Positions 11,740 to 22,024 of a stretch of DNA of 64,000 nucleotides are shown here, piece by piece. The number at the start of each line of letters is the position of its first letter. The stretch's first letter is position 1. The position numbers and the translations under genes are program-made. The stretch spans positions 1 through 64,000 of the forward strand of contig JAUCBJ010000419.1 of NCBI GenBank assembly GCA_032718475.1, given 5' to 3'. Under the pieces are notes generated by a model that saw nothing but the letters and a program-made list of their open reading frames with translations, searched no databases and was not told the origin of the DNA. The stretch comes from Nemertoderma westbladi. Taxonomy: Eukaryota > Xenacoelomorpha > Nemertodermatida > Nemertodermatidae.

Positions 11740-13130
11740 ATTAACATTGTCAAATAAATGGTCAAAAAGTTGGTACCCATAACATAGTGCCACAATATGT
11801 AGTAGATATAGAACACCATATAAATGTTATATAACTATTCTAGAACATAAATAAAATAAAAAATATAATGTTCTAGAACATGTAGCTAGTTATTTTTAAA
11901 ATTCCAAAAAGCTAGTATTTTAAAATATCTATGGCTAGAGTTCCGCCCGTGCCAACATTTTTATTTTGCTCTAAAATGTGTATAATTTACTACAGTAGCT
12001 ACAGTACTACTGTATAATGTTAGTGTGAAGTATTCTAGGATATTTCGAATTATTATTTTTGTTAAATAATGTTCTAGAACATATTATTTTTTGTTGTGGA
12101 ACATTGAAAAAAAATTATATTTGTGGTTTTATTAACACTTTTTTTGTATAATTAACATATATATCTAGTAATTTTATGTACTCAAGTAATAATTTATAAT
12201 TATTGTTGCTGCAGGTATAAATCCTGCCTTTAAAATTACTTATTTTACCAATTTTCCCAAAATACTGTATATTTATTGATAAAAGGACCAGTTACGGTAT
12301 CATATTGATTTGTTTCTTACAAATTATTCTTTAGTAAAGGTTCTTACGCCATCTAATGCTATTACACCTATATTCGATCTAATTTCTGTTGTATGGCCTA
12401 CTAAGCCTCAAATGGAATACGTGATGCTTATTGGCAATGCTCCTTGCTGATAAAGCTAGTATATAAGTGCGGTTGTCCTATCATTGATTTCACTCTCTTT
12501 TTGTTATTGTTTGACAGAAGAAGTCGCACTGCCCATGTAGAGGCTTTGTTCCCCGGTCAAGTGGGTTTTCGGGGTTATTTCTCGTTATTCCAATATAATA
12601 ATTCATCAACAAATATAATGAATAACCGACAACAAATAGCAGTATACAGTATTGATTGAGCCGAGTCACGCCGTGATCGTGACTACGAAATTGCAGAGTG
12701 ATATTCACAGAGTTAAAGGATATATGTCCTTATAGTTAAACCTACTAGTGTTGGGCTAAAAGCAGAAAAGCACAAAACACTACAAAGCCATTCTTTCGTG
12801 GCTTTGAAAAACTCGTGACTACTCTCTATACGAGGATACCAACTACCCTTATTCCACGAAGCTCCCGTTCAACACAGAGAAAGAGCAGTGAGATAGGAAA
12901 ATTCAGTTCAGTAGCTCTGTGATAGGTCAAAATCAAGGCTAACTCAAATTCTATTGGGAGATACAAAACAGGGCTATGACGCAACCTTCTTAGGCTGGTT
13001 GGCCGATTAAACAGAGCCCAGATACCTGCGTACAGCAAATCAGCCAATAAGCCGGTAGCTTGCGCTATTCGAGTTATAGATCCCCTTTTAGAGTATTCAG
13101 CGACTGGGGGGGAACTGGTTAGCAAGGCAA
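11740..13130. other. No assignable gene
   Basis: AT-rich to 12.4 kb, then more balanced in base composition. The open frames at 12444-12659 and 12826-13125 have no recognisable motif. C-terminal TTLL exons, expected on the minus strand to the left of 13869, could not be identified here. Confidence 0.4.
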
Positions 13131-13143
13131 ACGAATCAGTTAT

Positions 13144-13425
13144 CTACGGAAGCCCATAACGGCCATGTCGCGCGCAAACTTCCATGTCAAGCGCGCAAAC
13201 TTTATGCCATTTCCGTGTAGAAACATTTGCGCGCTCGACATGGAAGTTTGCGCGCGCGACATGGAAGTTTGCGCGCGCGACTTCCATGTCGCGCGCGCAA
13301 ACTTCCATGTCGAGCGCGCAAACTTCCATGTCGCGCGCGCAAATGTTTCTACACGGAAATGGCATAAAGTTTGCGCGCTTGACATGGAAGTTTGCGCGCG
13401 ACATGGCCGTTATGGGCTTCCGTAG
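13144..13425. mobile_element. Fold-back MITE with GC-rich internal tandem repeat
   Basis: Terminal inverted repeats start CTACGGAAGCCCATAACGGC on the left and end with its reverse complement on the right. TTAT directly flanks both ends (13140-13143 and 13426-13429). The arms are about 100 bp (left through CGTGTAGAAACATTTGCGCGC, mirrored on the right). The centre consists of repeated CGCGCGCAAACTTCCATGT in both orientations. It lies in intron 4 of the TTLL gene. Several open frames cross it but are an artefact of the repeat. Confidence 0.85.
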
Positions 13426-13439
13426 TTATCCCACAAAAG

Positions 13440-13868
13440 CTTTTACACTTATCTGGGTAGCTTCACTAAGGAATCTATTCTTACCTTTCCTTGACTGTGT
13501 AGTTTCACTACGGAAACAATTCTTACCATTCCTTGACTGTGTAGCTTCACTACGGAAACTATTCTTACCATTCCTTGACTGTGTAGCTTCACTACGGAAA
13601 CAATTCTTACCTTTCCTTAACTGTGTAGCTTCACTATGGAAACAATTCTTACCTTTCCTTGACTGCGTCAGGGTAGCTTCACTACGGAAGCTATTCTTAC
13701 CATTCCGTGACTGTGTAGCTTCACTACGGAAACTATTCTTACCATTCCGTGACTGTGTAGCTTCACTACGGAAACTATTCTTACCATTCCTTGACTGTGT
13801 AGCTTCACTACGGAAACTATTCTTACCATTCCGTGACTGTGTAGCTTCACTACGGAAACTATTCTTAC
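13440..13868 (-). repeat. Minisatellite of the TTLL exon-4 / intron-4 junction
   Basis: About ten tandem units of about 42 bp. In gene (minus) orientation each unit reads GAAGCTACACAGTCAAGGAATG followed by GTAAGAATAGTTTCCGTAGT. The end of exon 4 reads GAAGCTACCAAGTCCAGGAAAG before the donor, and the start of intron 4 is the same GTAAGAATAGTTTCCGTAGT. So every unit is a copy of 22 nt of exon end plus 20 nt of intron start, including the 5' splice site. The array abuts the exon directly. In the reading frame of the exon the first intron codon is TAA, so use of a downstream copy as donor would truncate the protein. Confidence 0.9.
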
Positions 13869-16800
13869 CTTTCCTGGACTTGGTAGCTTCCCGTAATCCT
13901 CAGTAATCGGAATGCATTGTCCAGCAACTTTCTGTACATCACTAAATTCTCCTTGTGTGGGTAAGGAGATAAATTAGGACTCATATTGGCTTCCATCAGA
14001 AAGACTTTGTGGTCGGAGTTTAAAACGAAATCAAATCTCATAAACTCAAAGAAGTTACTAAAAACATAATATTACATATAAAATATACTGTAAATGAGAG
14101 GGCATGCAAAACTTCTAAAATTAATTAAAGTATGAACCTAATTAAAAATAAGAATTTCATTAATATTCCTAAACATTGCAATTAGATAATAATCAAGGAT
14201 TCAGAACACCGATACGTTGACATAATGTAAAAATAATTACGTATACCATTGTGTGAAAAGGGCTATTCAGCGTTTCAGACTTTAATTAAGTTTTGAAACC
14301 CCTTGGGCATATAAATAAAAACACCTCTATACACTGTCTTACAAGACGGACCATCACTCACTTGGGATGGAGTTTCAAATCAGCCGTAGCAGAAAGCAAA
14401 TATTTGAGAGATTCAGAGACAACGACCGCAATAATTTCATAGATCTCCTCCCACATCCGCTGAACATCTACCTTGTGTTCGATCCTTAGTATATCATTAA
14501 GCACTGTCTTCCGATTGATGTCCGTGGGGGGTTGGCCCTCGATGTACTTAAATGCAGTCGGTATCTCCCATACCGTCTGGTGGGTGTCCCCATGGATAAC
14601 ATATTGGGAAGTGTTAGCGGGATCCAAAGGTTCATGAGGAATCATTGTGAATCTCGGAGCCATTTCCGAGTCGTACACGTAAACGCGAAGAGGAGATAGA
14701 GAGGTGATGATAACGTAAACACCGATGTCGAACTGTAGGTGATTGACTAACAGAGGGTGGCGGATGAACTCCTGGACGAATGTTGTCGACGTGTTTAGAG
14801 AATTCAGAGATTCTGTAAATGAATTATGGTTCAGTAATTTGATATTCCGATGACCTTTTCCCTTCGCGAGGAACATTTTGTCACCGTTTTCATTATCGCT
14901 GATCAACTTTTTTCTATCTCCAGGTAGAATATAAACATTTGGCATCCATGGGTAGCCATGGAAGTTTACTCCGAGTCTCGATTTAGACATGAAATATCCG
15001 TTATTTGGAATGTGGTTGATCTATACAAATAATTGAAAGGTCTTACAATAACAATAAGATGACTACAACTACTACTACTAGGTTGAGTGAGCTCGTACAC
15101 AGTGGAAATGAGATCCTTCCAGGCTTCCAGATTCTCCATAGTTGTCGTAATTTGTTTCTCACTTATCACTTTCAAGTTTGTCTATATATGTCATAGCCGG
15201 TCGACCACATCTACGCTTTCCTTGTGTTGGTAGCCAGAAAAGTAGATCCGGTATTATGACCTCATCTTTACTTCTTCAGCAGTGCCCACTGAATCTTAAT
15301 CTTCGTTCACGGAGGGTGGTTGATACTGGTGGTATTGTAAATGGAGGGTGGTTTGTCATGTGTTGTCTCCAGCTGATGTTAAGGGCTTCCGTAGTGTAAC
15401 AACCATTAATTCGATGTTAACCAATTTCATTAATTACAATCAATAATAGCTTAATAATAGCCGGATTCAATCATAGCCCTACAATGGATCCACTCCGAGC
15501 TCCTACAATGGATCAAATCTGAGCTCCTACAATGGATCCAATCTGAGCTCATGTAATGGATCCACTCTGAGCTCCTACAATGGATCAAATCTGAGCTCAT
15601 ATAATGGATCCACTCCGAGCTCCTACAATGGATCAAATCTCACCTCCTACAATGTATCAACGCCGAGCTCCTACAATGGATCCAATCTGAGCTCATATAA
15701 TGTATCCACTCCGAGCTCCTACAATGGATCCAATCTGAGCTCATATAATGGATCCACTCCGAGTTCCTATAATGGATTCAATCCTAGCTCATACAATGGA
15801 TCCACTCCGAGTTCCTACAATGGATCCAATCTGAGCTCTTACAATGGATCCAATCAGAGCTCATATAATGGATCCAATCTGAGCTCATATAATGGATCCA
15901 ATCCGAGCTCCTATAATGGATTCAATCCTAGCTCCTACAATGGATCCACTCCGAGCTCCGATAATGGATCTACTCCGAGCTACTGCAATGGATCCACTCA
16001 ATGCGGCTACAGTTGATCCATAATAATAATATTAATTATCTCAACTACATAACATAAATAGTCCTTACATACTCCTTAAATGGCACATATTCCTCTAGCC
16101 ATCTTGGAAAACAGAGTGGAAAGGTTTACTGTGGAAGATCATTCATGGTGGTAAACATTTATTCCTTGGCGTAAGGAGCCAAAAAGGTTCGCCCATTCTA
16201 ATGGTACATACAATAATATATTTTATGGACACAGTTGTAAAACCGAGCATCACCTTGCCGATATATCGTTAATTTATACCGAATTATCCTTTGGTAGCCC
16301 CCTGACTAAATGAAATCTACAAACATCCCAACTTTACAAATTTCCCAAGTGTATATGACTGAAGAAAGTTAGCTATATGGTGCATTGTTTCCGCGCCGGT
16401 AATGTTTACCAACCTAGATGCGCACTTCGGTCTATGCGTTTTTAGAGTTGTTTTGCGCTTCGTGTGAACTTACCTTTTGGTTTGGTTGCATTCCAGCTAA
16501 GAACTGATAGAAGAAACTAGTGTTTGTGAATGGAGGATAGTCGTGACTCCACATGACATCCCATCCTTGAGTGAGGTTTAGGTCCAGCACAACATAGACC
16601 TCAAAACCATGATGTTCCAGAACTTCTTTAATAAGGGATACCTGCAATATATATATTCTCTAATATTACTCTAACTATTCTCTTTCTTAAAATGTATGTA
16701 AAAGTCGTCGGCCGTTGGGTCAGCAATTACGCCAAACGTCTGTCGACTTATTTCCAGTGCGGTCCTCCCAGATCTATACTCCCCAGAAGTAACTGACCAG

Positions 16801-17169
16801 TATTCAATTAGATTCCATTTATGGATGCAAGTCGGAGATGCACCTTAATGAAAATATAGTTTTGTAAACTGACAGGTACAGTATGTTACTCATATTGTAA
16901 TTGTGTTAAATAAAATGTGGTTATATCTATTTATGCGATATAGTTATGATAAGTTCGCCCACCTCAACGTTTGCTCGTATCCAAGCAACTGGCCTATGCT
17001 TCTCAATTATATTTGCACCAGTTTTCGACAAGACCTTTACTGATTTCTCCAATGTCGTTTCTTGTGATTCATCATAAAGAAGACCTACTAGTATGAAATT
17101 CAAGGAGGCAATCATACCAACAATGGCGAGCACTGCCAATATATTTCGTAAGTTTCGTTTAAGATTCAT
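13869..17169 (-). CDS. Tubulin-tyrosine-ligase-like protein (TTLL-15-like), 5' four exons
   Basis: Spliced exons on the minus strand: exon 1 17169-16963, exon 2 16641-16474, exon 3 15020-14362, exon 4 14057-13869. All have GT/AG borders and the reading phase is continuous (1223 nt, about 407 residues). The start is the first ATG of exon 1 (MNLKRNLRN), followed by a signal-anchor-like segment (residues about 10-32), as in TTLL-15-type proteins. Exon 2 gives KEVLEHHGFEVY and MWSHDYPPF. Its end QPNQK joins INHIPNNGYFMSK of exon 3, a typical TTL-family junction. Exon 3 carries FVQEFIRHPLL and the FDIGVYVIITSLSPLRVYVY block. Exon 4 carries FMRFDF and MEANMSPNLSP, whose Glu and Asn match the metal/ATP-binding residues of the ATP-grasp fold. 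Enzymes of this family add amino acids to tubulin tails; the exact activity of this subgroup is not clear from sequence. C-terminal exons were not found. Introns hold a LINE fragment, two minisatellites and a fold-back element. Confidence 0.9.
15055..15420 (-). mobile_element. 3' end of a second non-LTR LINE family (LINE B), in TTLL intron 2
   Basis: Minus-strand sequence resembling the copies at 48870-49370 and 45080-45400. Recognisable parts are the reverse complements of GAACGAAGATTAAGATTCAG and GGAGAATCTGGAAGCCTGG, and a TAG-repeat tail at 15065-15080 (CTACTACTACTA on the plus strand). The protein phrases expected ([24 protein letters not shown]) are partly readable but the frame is broken. 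Confidence 0.75.
15475..16015. repeat. 24-bp minisatellite in TTLL intron 2
   Basis: About 22 units on the pattern ACAATGGATCCAATCTGAG plus CTCCT. Variants differ in CTACAATG/CATATAATG and CACTCCGAG/AATCTGAG. The array lies in the middle of the intron and does not match either flanking exon border, unlike the array at 13440-13868. Confidence 0.9.
16080..16170 (+). mobile_element. Fragment of the SINE family seen at 19390-19615
   Basis: The phrase GGAAAACAGAGTGGAAAGG followed by CTGTGGAAGATCATTCATGG and GGTAAACATTTATT matches the body of the tRNA-derived SINE at 19390-19615 in reverse complement. The tRNA-like head is absent. Confidence 0.6.
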
Positions 17170-17444
17170 TATTTTGATACTCCAATTTTTATAAACTCGC
17201 AATAAACAATAAATATTATGGTTTCGCTCTGCATAAGTATTAGCCTATGTTACCAAAAGTGCCGATATGTGTTGCAATTTTAGTGTCTGCAAGGCGAACT
17301 CCAAAACGGGACTCTATATACAATATTGGTTTATGTTGTTAAGCGGTTCTCTAATTACGTAATAAATATTAGAGAACATTAACATAGAGTAAGGCGTGTT
17401 GAAGAGTAAAGTAATTTGAATTGTAGTAACTTATATTCTCTCGA

Positions 17445-17535
17445 TCCTTTACTAACCTCGCTGTCGCTCGGTAAATAAAATGCCTCGAGAATAGTGAAAA
17501 AATGTTCTACTATTTTCCCATGTTATAATTAATTA
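17445..17535. mobile_element. Partial MITE related to 8538-8666
   Basis: Contains TTCTCTCGATCC, ACCTCGCTG, AATGCCTCGAGAATAGTG and ends CTATTTTCCCATGT, matching the right two-thirds of the MITE at 8538-8666. The preceding 17275-17440 is the distal part of the TTLL-linked segmental duplication. Confidence 0.65.
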
Positions 17536-17639
17536 TAATGCTAAATTTATTAATTACCAAAGCATTACTGATCTAGATTATATAATGCGAAATCAATAGA
17601 ACATAATTCTAGATCATTGTGATTGGATAAATATTGTAT

Positions 17640-18678
17640 TATCGGCATTGATTGGACTTTATTAAAGTCTTTATTGTACGCACTGAGGATAATAAAGGGG
17701 ATATTTCAAAGAAAATAATTTTCTTTGAAATATCCCCTTTATTATCCTCAGTGCGTACAATAAAGACTTTAATAAAGTCCATTATTACATGGGAAAATAG
17801 TAGAACATTTTTTCACTATTCTCGAGGCATTTTATTTATTATTTATTATATACTTATTATACTTATTATATTTATTATTATTATATTATATTATTTATTA
17901 TTATATAATTATAAAAATTATATATTATTAATATATAATTTTCTTTGAAATATCCCCTTTATTATCCTCAGTGCGTACAATAAAGACTTTAATAAAGTCC
18001 ATTATTACATGGGAAAATAGTAGAACATTTTTTCACTATTCTCGAGGCATTTTATTTATTATTTATTATATACTTATTATACTTATTATATTTATTATTA
18101 TTATATTATATTATTTATTATTATATAATTATAAAAATTATATATTATTAATATATAATTTTCTTTGAAATATCCCCTTTATTATCCTCAGTGCGTACAA
18201 TAAAGACTTTAATAAAGTCCATTATTACATGGGAAAATAGTAGAACATTTTTTCACTATTCTCGAGGCATTTTATTTATTATTTATTATATACTTATTAT
18301 ACTTATTATATTTATTATTATTATATTATATTATTTATTATTATATAATTATAAAAATTATATATTATTAATATATAATTTTCTTTGAAATATCCCCTTT
18401 ATTATCCTCAGTGCGTACAATAAAGACTTTAATAAAGTCCATTATTACATGGGAAAATAGTAGAACATTTTTTCACTATTCTCGAGGCATTTTATTTATT
18501 ATTTATTATATACTTATTATACTTATTATATTTATTATTATTATATTATATTATTTATTATTATATAATTATAAAAATTATATATTATTAATATATAATT
18601 TTCTTTGAAATATCCCCTTTATTATCCTCAGTGCGTACAATAAAGACTTTAATAAAGTCCAATCAATCAATGCCGATA
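17640..18678. mobile_element. Fold-back element with four 220-bp internal repeats
   Basis: A perfect 63-bp inverted repeat (17654-17716 and 17718-17780, one central base) is followed by a tandem array with exact 220-bp period (starts at 17721, 17941, 18161, 18381, then a partial unit at 18601). The four complete units look identical. The outer ends mirror each other: TATCGGCATTGATTGGAC on the left, and GTCCAATCAATCAATGCCGA on the right with a 4-bp duplication. Each unit contains an end of the 8.5-kb MITE (TTACATGGGAAAATAGTAGA) and a very AT-rich tract. The short open frame repeated in every unit is not a gene. Confidence 0.85.
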
Positions 18679-18679
18679 T

Positions 18680-19385
18680 TCATATTTAATTATAATTTAA
18701 TATAATTATAAAATAAACATTACAAAATAATTATGAAATATGAACTAAATTATTTATTACATTTTATCCTATATTATATAATAAATAATTATTAGAACTT
18801 TTTCCAGTCAAATTAAAACTATTAATACTTTTGGGAGCAACTTCGCTTTAGCACTAATTCTAGTCATTGACTGCAGCAGTAACAGAGCACATCATAACTG
18901 TGGGAGCAATTACATGTAATAAAATAATACTGTAAGGCGATTTACAGTAGATAGTATGCGTGATTGGTATAATTTACTGGCAATATTAAAATTACAAGCA
19001 CTAATGTATAATAATAATAGGTTTTATTACTATTGTAGGCCTAATCGTTGTGTTCAGGGTGGCAGCCAGAAGGGATGGCAGCATGTGAATTTATAAATGG
19101 CGATCATCTATAATTTACTGTACAAGGTTTAATGAACACGGTTAGGTAAAAAGTACACATCTCCACTACACGTAATTTTTGCTGCTTTATTTTAATGGGG
19201 CCTACCATTTTCTATATTGCTCATCCCAAATTCAAATTATCCATGCTGCCAATTCCGAAATTTACCGCTTAGGCTCAAACCTCCTCTCTCGACACCGCGG
19301 TAGTGCTCTTATTAGTTGGTCTTCTATGTGACAATTTTATCCGTAAATTGCATAATGGGAGAATCTTTTAGACTCGTTAAACCAA
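18680..19385. other. No assignable feature
   Basis: AT-rich unique-looking sequence between the fold-back element and the SINE. No open frame with recognisable content. Confidence 0.4.
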
Positions 19386-19389
19386 TAAA

Positions 19390-19615
19390 TGCCTGTTCAC
19401 CACCATGGGTGATCTTCCACAGCAAACCCTTCCACTCTGTTTCCCAAGTTGCCTTGGTTCCCATTTATCGACCACTGAAGGATGAAAGCCGGGGTTGGGA
19501 TAGGCTGCAGCATTTAAAGCACTGTGCCCAAACAGTGCTGCCCCATCTAGGGATCGAACCCGGGCTCCCTAATCAGAAGCACAGTAATGTCACCACTAGA
19601 CCAAGCTGCTGCTAA
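19390..19615 (-). mobile_element. tRNA-derived SINE
   Basis: On the minus strand the head reads like a tRNA gene: A-box-like TGGTCTAGTGGT and B-box GGTTCGATCCC, followed by a non-tRNA body (GGGCACAGTGCTTTAAATGC, then ACAGAGTGGAAGG, GGTGGTGAACAGG). A shorter copy of the body lies at 16080-16170. The expected internal pol III promoter is therefore present. Confidence 0.8.
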
Positions 19616-19686
19616 ATTGAATGGGAGAATCTTTTATGATAAATTGCATAATTAATTGAGAGTTAATGGCGCCCATGTGAAGAATA

Positions 19687-20741
19687 TACGGTGGCTGAAT
19701 TCGGCCAAAATTAATTATATTATGAAAACACGTTTTTGGTGATGTTGTAAAATTAATTATATTATGAAAACACGTATTTGGATGAACTTACAAAATTAAT
19801 AATATTATGAAAACACGTTTTTGGCTGAACTGGCAAAATTAATTATATTATGAAAACACGTTTTTGGATGAACTTACAAAATTAATTATATTATGAAAAC
19901 ACGTTTTTGGATGAACTTACAAAATTAATTATATTATGAAAACACGTTTTTGGCTGAACTGGCAAAATTAATTATATTATGAAAACACGTTTTTGGATCA
20001 ATTTGCAAAATTCATTACATTATGAAAACACGTTTTTGGTGATGTTGTAAAATTAATTATATTATGAAAACACGTTTTTGGATGAACTTACAAAATTAAT
20101 AATATTATGAAAACACGTTTTTGGCTGAACTGGCAAAATTAATTATATTATGAAAACACGTTTTTGGCTGAACTGGCAAAATTAATTATATTATGAAAAC
20201 ACGTTTTTGGATCAATTTGCAAAATTCATTACATTATGAAAACACGTTTTTGGTGATGTTGTAAAATTAATTATATTATGAAAACACGTTTTTGGATGAA
20301 CTTACAAAATTAATAATATTATGAAAACACGTTTTTGGCTGAACTGGCAAAATTAATTATATTATGAAAACACGTTTTTGGATGAACTTACAAAATTAAT
20401 TATATTATGAAAACACGTTTTTGGATCAATTTGCAAAATTCATTACATTATGAAAACACGTTTTTGTTGTTGCTTATTTTACATAATTGGAGGGGGGGGG
20501 GGGGGGGGGATAGTACTGCAGTAGGCCTCTATTGAATCGACTACATTACCGGTCCGTAACTAAGTATGCAGGAATTACATCATTGGCGAATGAGTAGCTG
20601 TACATATTTGAATTCCCCTCCAAAGGAAGCCAGGGCTAGGGTTCAGCCAAAAACGTATTTTCATAATATAATTAATTTTACAACATCACCAAAAACGTGT
20701 TTTCATAATATAATTTATTTTGGCCGAATTCAGCCACCGTA
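19687..20741. mobile_element. Fold-back transposon with amplified 42-bp repeat and 6-bp target duplication
   Basis: Both ends share a terminal inverted repeat beginning TACGGTGGCTGAATTCGGCC, extending about 75-90 bp inwards through two internal repeat units. AGAATA directly flanks both ends (19681-19686 and 20742-20747). The left arm continues as about 18 units of roughly 42 bp (TTAATTATATTATGAAAACA, CGTTTTTGG, then a variable linker GATGAACTTACAAAA, CTGAACTGGCAAAA or GATCAATTTGCAAAA). A G20 run (about 20491-20510) and 130 bp of spacer precede the short right arm. Confidence 0.9.
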
Positions 20742-20754
20742 AGAATACCAGGAT

Positions 20755-20950
20755 TTCACTTTTCGGTCGACTTTTTATTTGAATTTTATATATGAAGATT
20801 TTTTTTTAAATTTATCTTTATGTGTTATGTGTGTATGTACAGTATCTTTATCTTTAAGTGTTTTATATCGCTAATTTCCGTCTTTTAACCTGTACATATA
20901 CTAATTCGTTTATTGTTTTGGTTAGATTCAGCTCTTCTGTAACCTGTGGT
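20755..20950. repeat. Dispersed repeat, second copy at 47692-47855
   Basis: The phrase CACTTTTCGGTCG, a TTTTATTG/TTTTATTTG tract, and near the end GTTTTGGTTAGATTCAGC occur in the same order at 47692-47855. This may be a SINE or LTR fragment; no diagnostic end is seen. Confidence 0.45.
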
Positions 20951-21558
20951 TTTGGTGTAAACGTGGTATTCTTTACATGGGTGTAACTGAAAAGTGACAT
21001 ATAACGGCAGAAAGTCTGGCATTCTTCACATGGGCCGTTAATGGCAACAAAAATGGTCGCAAGGTATGTGCTATCTGGTATATGTGTTTTGTGGGATTAA
21101 AAACTTTAGAGTTAATTCAAGACATTAAGGGAAAGGAGCAGGTTACATTGGCGGTTTTTTCGATTCAAAACAATAATTAAAACTTTATTTCATATGCGAC
21201 CCATTTGTCCTCTGGAGATTTTGAATTGTGGTCGTATGTGCGCAACTACGCCTGTAAGCTATTTGCATGGCCAAATTTGTAAAATTAAATTCTTTCTAGA
21301 GTAGACTTGCAGCATCAGTAGTCCGACAGAACAACACTAGGCCTACAGCACAACACTGAATGTACTAGTACTATACCGTCTATCCGTACTACTGCATACT
21401 ATCATTGTGCGCCGTACTGCAGTACGCGTACGTGCAGCAGCTATCTGAGAATACATACTGTACTTACCTTACCGTCACCTGCTTACCCTGTATCTGTACA
21501 GTACAGTAGTACTGTAGTAGTAATGCGCTAGAAAACAATAAAGGCCGACAGACACAAC

Positions 21559-22020
21559 ATGGCATCTGCACGAATGATATTGAGTTGCTCTACCGGTAAG
21601 AGTCCAGCACTGAGCATCTACACTCGTCGTTTAATATCGAGCAACTACATGGGTTTGGCTCTAAAACCCGTGAATCCGCGTATCCCAGCAACCCCGAGGT
21701 TATTGACGTTCAACCACCGTAGCTACTCACGTTTCCCCGCAGACCAACGCGCTCAGAGTCGAGACAAGTTGTGGACTATCGGTCTCTTCGCATCCTTTAT
21801 AACTTGGTGCGTCTGGATGTGCGCGAGTTTCTATCTGGGTGATCCATTGATGCGGGCGGCCGGTAGTCAGTTTGATTTCGGCTGGTACAGGACTGGCGTA
21901 TCCGATGTCGTCGACGAACGCAGACGATTGGCTTTGGAGGTTCTCTTTGAATGGCGTCAGGCGGAATACGAGAAGTGGCAGGCGGAGTTAGCGGCAGAGC
22001 AAGAAGAGGAAGCTGAATAA
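21559..22020 (+). CDS. Small probable mitochondrial single-pass membrane protein, unidentified
   Basis: An intronless open frame of 153 codons, more GC-rich and evenly coded than its surroundings. The first 60 residues are rich in Ser, Arg and hydroxylated residues and lack acids (MASARMILSC...TRRLISSNY...RSYSRF), which looks like a mitochondrial targeting sequence. One hydrophobic segment follows (WTIGLFASFITWCVWMCASFYLG, about residues 72-94), then a charged tail that ends in a probable helix (RRRLALEVLFEWRQAEYEKW) and an acidic terminus EEEAE. This architecture resembles accessory subunits of the inner-membrane respiratory complexes, but I cannot place it in a named family. It could also be a retrocopy, as it has no introns. 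Confidence 0.65.
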   Translation: MASARMILSCSTGKSPALSIYTRRLISSNYMGLALKPVNPRIPATPRLLTFNHRSYSRFPADQRAQSRDKLWTIGLFASFITWCVWMCASFYLGDPLMRAAGSQFDFGWYRTGVSDVVDERRRLALEVLFEWRQAEYEKWQAELAAEQEEEAE

Positions 22021-22024
22021 CTAA

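Noticed and set aside
13140-13906. Plus-strand frame of 240 codons with LRKLFLPFLDCVAS repeats
   Set aside because: It runs through the fold-back MITE and the junction minisatellite antisense to the TTLL gene.
16642-17202. Longer N-terminus for the TTLL protein from a non-ATG start (RVYKNWSIKI)
   Set aside because: The first ATG in the frame is at 17169; the extra residues are better read as 5' UTR.
17652-18608. Four identical 65-codon frames
   Set aside because: A by-product of the 220-bp repeat; AT-rich low-complexity translation.
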